9,779 bases of DNA from an uncultured bacterium (GTDB lineage: Bacteria > Bacteroidota > Bacteroidia > Chitinophagales > CAIOSU01), in NCBI GenBank assembly GCA_903861055.1, contig CAIOSU010000027.1, positions 1 to 9,779 of the forward strand, read 5' to 3'. A program made the translations under genes and the position numbers. Positions 6,802 to 9,779 of the stretch are shown piece by piece; position 1 is the stretch's first letter, and each line of letters begins with the position of its first letter. The notes beneath the pieces were generated by a model. The model made no database searches, was not told the DNA's origin, and saw only the letters and a program-made list of their open reading frames with translations.

Positions 6802-7071
6802 ATGATAGCTACCGCCGAAATAAGCCTATACCCATTGCACGAAAATTATGAGGAAGTGATCATTGAGTATATTCTCAAACTTAAGGAATACAATGGTTTG
6901 CGCGTAGAGACCAATGGCATGAGCACCCAGGTATTTGGAGAGTACGATACCTTAATGGCTGCCATAGCTGCCGAGAGTAAAACCGTATTCGAAAGCGGTA
7001 AAGCAGTGCTCCTGATAAAGCTAATTGGTGCCGACCGAAGCAAAGAAAACCTACCCGAAATATTGAAGTGA
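6802..7071 (+). CDS. Thiamine-binding protein, UPF0045/DUF77 (MTH1187/YqgV-type)
   Basis: Small cytoplasmic ferredoxin-fold protein of 89 residues. Family members bind thiamine or related hydroxymethylpyrimidine compounds, and structures show oligomers; their physiological role is not settled. The sequence has the family hallmarks ISLYPL (7-12), TNGMSTQVFGE (37-47) and the closing strand AVLLIKLIGADRS (68-80). It is first in a three-gene unit, and its TGA overlaps the GTG start of the transporter gene (GTGA). The placement suggests that it senses or buffers a vitamin brought in by that transporter. No TPP riboswitch is apparent in the short upstream gap, so thiamine control is not supported by the leader. 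Confidence 0.88.
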   Translation: MIATAEISLYPLHENYEEVIIEYILKLKEYNGLRVETNGMSTQVFGEYDTLMAAIAAESKTVFESGKAVLLIKLIGADRSKENLPEILK

Positions 7072-7670
7072 GCGACACCAACAATATATTAGATGCCCCA
7101 GTGGCGGGACTTAAACCATCGTCGTGGCCCGATTTTGTTTTAGAGGCAATTGCAGTTGTATTGGGCGCTACTTACACGGTACTCATTACATACGGCATTA
7201 TCTGGTGTTGGCCAGCCGCTATTTTAAGCTCTGGTATATTTATCTACTTGTGCTACACCAAGCGCATATACGCCGAAACGGCACTGCACCTGTTTTATGT
7301 GGCCATTGCGGTATATGGATGGCTCACTTGGGGGGCAGCTATTGATGGCGGCTATAAAACTTGGCCTTGGCAAAACCATACAATAGCCATTGGTGTTGGG
7401 CTAGTTAGCTGTTTGGTACTGGCTTGGCTATTAAGAAAGTACACTAATGCCTTTTGGCCGGGTGTAGATACATTTACCACCGTATTTAGCATCATTGCCA
7501 CCTTTATGATGGTGTGGGCAATTACAGATAATTGGTACTATTGGATAGTTATTGATACCGTTTCTATATTTTTATACGCCGGTAGGCGCATGTACCTAAC
7601 GGCAATGTTGTTTTTGGTATATACCATTTTATCTATCAACGGGGCCCTTGAATGGAGCCAAGCGGCATGA
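7068..7670 (+). CDS. pnuC: PnuC-family vitamin transporter (probable nicotinamide riboside uptake)
   Basis: Inner-membrane facilitator of 200 residues, about seven helices, related to SWEET-like folds. PnuC members import nicotinamide riboside; PnuT and PnuX relatives import thiamine and riboflavin. The sequence shows IIWCWPAAILSSGIFIYL (44-61), LFYVAIAVYGWLTWG (75-89) and TDNWYYWIVIDTVSIFLY (153-170), followed by RRMYLTAMLFLVYTIL (173-188). All are familiar PnuC blocks. It begins with GTG, overlapping the upstream stop by 4 bases, and ends overlapping the kinase start by 4 bases. The adjacent NadR-like kinase would phosphorylate incoming nicotinamide riboside and so trap it, which favours that substrate. 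The adjacent thiamine-binding protein leaves a PnuT-like role possible. Confidence 0.9.
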   Translation: MSDTNNILDAPVAGLKPSSWPDFVLEAIAVVLGATYTVLITYGIIWCWPAAILSSGIFIYLCYTKRIYAETALHLFYVAIAVYGWLTWGAAIDGGYKTWPWQNHTIAIGVGLVSCLVLAWLLRKYTNAFWPGVDTFTTVFSIIATFMMVWAITDNWYYWIVIDTVSIFLYAGRRMYLTAMLFLVYTILSINGALEWSQAA

Positions 7671-8170
7671 GAAAAATAGCGATTGTAGGTGCTGAATGCA
7701 CCGGAAAATCAGTATTAACAGAGGCATTGGCAAAGGCCTACAACTGCCCTTTTGTGACCGAGTTTGCCCGCGAATATTTAGGAAAATTGAAGCAATCATA
7801 CACAGCATTAGATGTGCAAGCTATTGCCCGCGGGCAATTATCGTTAGAAGATGAAGCTGTTGCTAGTGCAGAGGCTCCTTACTTGTTTTGCGATACCAAC
7901 CTTTGGGTAATAAAAGTATGGATGGATAATTCGTATAAAGTTACGCCAGAGTGGATTGAAAGGGAGATACAACAACGCCCGTATCACCTGCACATTGTAA
8001 CCGATTACAATATCCCTTACGAAACCGACTCGTTGCGCGAGCACCCCAACCAAAGGGCGCACTTTACCGACATATACCGCAATTTGTTAGATGCCAACAA
8101 CGTGCCTTACATATATGTGCAAGGTGGTTTGAAAGAAAGGATAAAGCAGGTAATTACTTCCTTACAATAG
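7667..8170 (+). CDS. NadR-like ATPase, probable ribosylnicotinamide kinase
   Basis: P-loop kinase resembling only the C-terminal kinase domain of NadR. The N-terminal helix-turn-helix and NMN adenylyltransferase domains of enterobacterial NadR are absent. The expected reaction is ATP-dependent conversion of nicotinamide riboside to NMN. The Walker A loop is GAECTGKS (8-15). It is followed by FAREY (33-37), the Walker B-like FCDTN (74-78) and the lid YETDSLREHP (118-127), the last of which is close to the NadR lid. The start at 7667 gives 167 residues and an ATGA overlap with the transporter stop. An in-frame ATG at 7652 would add MEPSG and overlap the transporter by 19 bases, which is less likely. 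Tight coupling to pnuC supports vitamin trapping. Confidence 0.88.
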   Translation: MRKIAIVGAECTGKSVLTEALAKAYNCPFVTEFAREYLGKLKQSYTALDVQAIARGQLSLEDEAVASAEAPYLFCDTNLWVIKVWMDNSYKVTPEWIEREIQQRPYHLHIVTDYNIPYETDSLREHPNQRAHFTDIYRNLLDANNVPYIYVQGGLKERIKQVITSLQ

Positions 8171-8190
8171 CCACTACCATTTCCCCACAA

Positions 8191-8210
8191 GCACTAAGTT
8201 GGCATAGTGC
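8191..8210. terminator. Small hairpin between convergent genes
   Basis: GCACTA (8191-8196) and TAGTGC (8205-8210) form a perfect 6-bp stem with an 8-base loop. It lies in the 41-base gap between the kinase stop and the stop of the minus-strand gene, where a shared terminator would be expected. There is no T-run on either side, so the call is weak. Confidence 0.3.
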
Positions 8211-8211
8211 G

Positions 8212-9558
8212 TTAAATAATCGGCTGATCGACAAACAGATTAAGGTTCGGTCCACCGTTTTTGCTTATCTGCTTAAAGCGCTCTAGTTCTTCTGGCCTAT
8301 CCGCAATCAAAAAGTAAATGTACTCATCCATCAAAATACTTTTCTTCACCTTAAGGTATGGGTCCGAATCCCAGGAAGGTAAAAAAGCCATTTGTACGCT
8401 GTAATGGCGTTGGTAGTAGCTGGCCAAACCACGGTATAGCTTCTCCACCTCAGCCACATCGCCCACGGTAAGTATAAAATAAAGGAACCGATGGAATAAC
8501 TGCATCCATTGCACTACTTTCAATATACCTTTTGCATTATCAATGTCCAACTGGAAATAATCACCCAAATTCATGGCAATGGTAGCAGCCTTAATATTGC
8601 CCTGCTCGTCGGTAGTCATCCATACACCACTGCTGTGGCTATACTCCGTTATTTGGCGCACCATATTCAAAAACACCTCTTCGGTAATGTGGTGATAGAA
8701 CAGGTAGTTTTTCATCCGCTCGTGTACCAATTGGTACATCTTTTTCAACGCCACCTCATCCTTGGTTATGTTCACCAAACCCTTTTCATACTTACGTTTG
8801 CCCCAAAACTTATTGAATTTTGAGTAAATGCGATACGGTATGCGCTCATAGTGCCTGCCATGCTGCTGGGCACTGCGGTGCAGTGCCTCTTTAATGGCAA
8901 CATTTTCGCGGCCCATGCTGGCATAAATAAAGTGTACATCGTTTTGTATCACCAAATCGTTGAGGATGGCGAAGAACATGGTAAACATCTTCTTGCGGCG
9001 GTATACCTCTACCCCATTCTCTTTGCGCTCGCTTATGCGCAGCATGTTGTAGTAGTATCCATTCCACTTCTCGTTTTCGCCAGGTGGCGTAAACTCGAAA
9101 CGGTTGGCATGTATATAGCCCGTTAGCCAATAGTCTTTCGGTTTGCCTGCTGGTTGGCCCGGTTTTACGTTTAAGCCCACTACAACTATAGCGGTATCAT
9201 TAACAGAACTTACCGAAAACGGGAAGTTGTGAAAGTGTGCCTGAAAGCTCAGTTTACCATTACCTTTATCGTCGATGTGACGCTCAGGAGCCATAATTAC
9301 TTCTTTGCACTGGTGGAAGAAGTAAAAAGGGTCGTCGCGAAAACCGAACGTGCGCAGTATGCTATCAATATGGTGCAGGTAATGTATCGGGAAAGCGAAA
9401 AGCTGTATCTCCTCATCAAACAAGTCCTCCGACTCTATTTCAAAGCTTTTGGTCTTGAAACGGAATGAGTGCATTACCGTGCCGTCCTGCTCGCGTTCTG
9501 CCTGCCCTACTTGCTCATCGTACACATAGTGATATACGCGCTTCCTAGTTTCTGCCAT
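8212..9558 (-). CDS. Uncharacterised 448-residue protein with GNAT-like motifs
   Basis: I do not recognise a named family. The protein is soluble, has no signal peptide and is rich in aromatic residues (many Tyr, Phe, His and Trp). Residues about 188-232 (YRRKKMFTMFFAILNDLV, then HFIYASMGRENVAIKEALHR) read like the acetyl-CoA-binding loop, helix and strand of a GNAT acetyltransferase, with the usual xENxxA turn. A second part (about 264-335), with VFLNMV and GVWMTTDEQGNIKAATIAM, looks like the front and strand pair of another GNAT-type unit. A tandem-GNAT arrangement is therefore possible but is inference only. The ATG at 9558 is the first good start and follows an A/C-rich leader. The gene is convergent with the vitamin module and is monocistronic within the window. 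Base usage matches its neighbours. Confidence 0.85.
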   Translation of the reverse strand: MAETRKRVYHYVYDEQVGQAEREQDGTVMHSFRFKTKSFEIESEDLFDEEIQLFAFPIHYLHHIDSILRTFGFRDDPFYFFHQCKEVIMAPERHIDDKGNGKLSFQAHFHNFPFSVSSVNDTAIVVVGLNVKPGQPAGKPKDYWLTGYIHANRFEFTPPGENEKWNGYYYNMLRISERKENGVEVYRRKKMFTMFFAILNDLVIQNDVHFIYASMGRENVAIKEALHRSAQQHGRHYERIPYRIYSKFNKFWGKRKYEKGLVNITKDEVALKKMYQLVHERMKNYLFYHHITEEVFLNMVRQITEYSHSSGVWMTTDEQGNIKAATIAMNLGDYFQLDIDNAKGILKVVQWMQLFHRFLYFILTVGDVAEVEKLYRGLASYYQRHYSVQMAFLPSWDSDPYLKVKKSILMDEYIYFLIADRPEELERFKQISKNGGPNLNLFVDQPII

Positions 9559-9585
9559 TGTGGTTGATTTGGTTGTTGGTGGGCG

Positions 9586-9593
9586 TAAAAATA
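9586..9593 (-). promoter_or_regulatory. Possible -7 element for the minus-strand gene
   Basis: Read on the minus strand this is TATTTTTA, one mismatch from TAnnTTTG, ending 27 bases before the ATG at 9558. No TTG is seen at the -33 distance, so support is limited. Confidence 0.25.
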
Positions 9594-9766
9594 CTAGAAT
9601 ATTTCGGCTAGCGAAGTGCGGATGAGGTTATTCGGACGTATTGGATGGGTATTTGTATTGTTCTAGTTTCGCATATTGTTAGTTTTTACCACCAGTCCTC
9701 GCTTAGCCCACCTCATTGTACCCCGCAAGTATTACTAGAAATTACCAACCAATCAAAAAATATCCC

Positions 9767-9774
9767 TATCTTTG
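9767..9774 (+). promoter_or_regulatory. Bacteroidota-type promoter -7 element reading out of the window
   Basis: TATCTTTG is an exact match to TAnnTTTG, preceded by an A-rich stretch (9755-9762). TTA at 9742-9744 is a one-mismatch candidate for the -33 TTG, with a 22-base gap, inside the usual range. Transcription would start just past the window end and serve a rightward gene divergent from the 448-residue protein. The rest of the 9559-9779 spacer shows nothing else. Confidence 0.55.
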
Positions 9775-9779
9775 TAATA

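Noticed and set aside
7652..7666. Upstream ATG for the NadR-like kinase adding MEPSG
   Set aside because: It would overlap the transporter gene by 19 bases. The ATG at 7667 gives the canonical 4-base overlap and starts right before the P-loop strand.
8509..9468. Several plus-strand open frames (79-104 codons) opposite the 448-residue gene
   Set aside because: They lie antisense to one continuous long ORF, have no motifs and overlap one another's span. They are shadows.

Overview
The window most likely comes from a member of the Bacteroidota. Three things support this. A sequence at 9767-9774 fits the Bacteroidota -7 promoter element TAnnTTTG exactly. The protein at 5117-5815 matches a SMUG2/DUF4918 DNA-glycosylase-like family that I know mainly from this phylum. 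Shine-Dalgarno-like sites are largely absent, and the start codons instead follow A-rich leaders. The genus cannot be read from the sequence. Gene content is mostly housekeeping and salvage, and I found no phage, CRISPR, tRNA, rRNA or intact insertion sequence.

Layout from left to right. A small unrecognised protein (15-377, possibly open at the window edge) sits 3 bases ahead of miaA (381-1286, tRNA A37 prenylation). A 388-base spacer follows, holding a pair of 31-base near-identical inverted repeats (1306-1336 and 1480-1510), which looks like a small palindromic or MITE/REP-like element. Next come a stand-alone dihydrolipoyl dehydrogenase (1675-3063) and a dicarboxylate/amino-acid:cation symporter with an extra hydrophobic N-terminus (3212-4600). 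A 516-base non-coding spacer (4601-5116) contains short degenerate repeats. It is followed by a translationally coupled pair, the SMUG2-type glycosylase (5117-5815) and an S66 LD-carboxypeptidase (5812-6717, ATGA overlap).

After an 84-base repeat-rich gap comes a tight three-gene vitamin module: a thiamine-binding UPF0045/DUF77 protein (6802-7071), a PnuC-type transporter (7068-7670) and a NadR-like ribosylnicotinamide kinase (7667-8170). Both junctions are 4-base start/stop overlaps. The last two fit uptake of nicotinamide riboside and its trapping as NMN. The first suggests a thiamine link, so the vitamin handled by the module is an open question.

A convergent minus-strand gene (8212-9558) encodes a 448-residue protein of unknown role. 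Parts of it resemble GNAT acetyltransferase motifs. The window ends with a promoter that points right, out of the window.

I see no clear undescribed system. The most useful leads are the mixed thiamine/NAD module, the unassigned 448-residue protein and the inverted-repeat element. All functional assignments come from reading motifs by eye; no database search was run.
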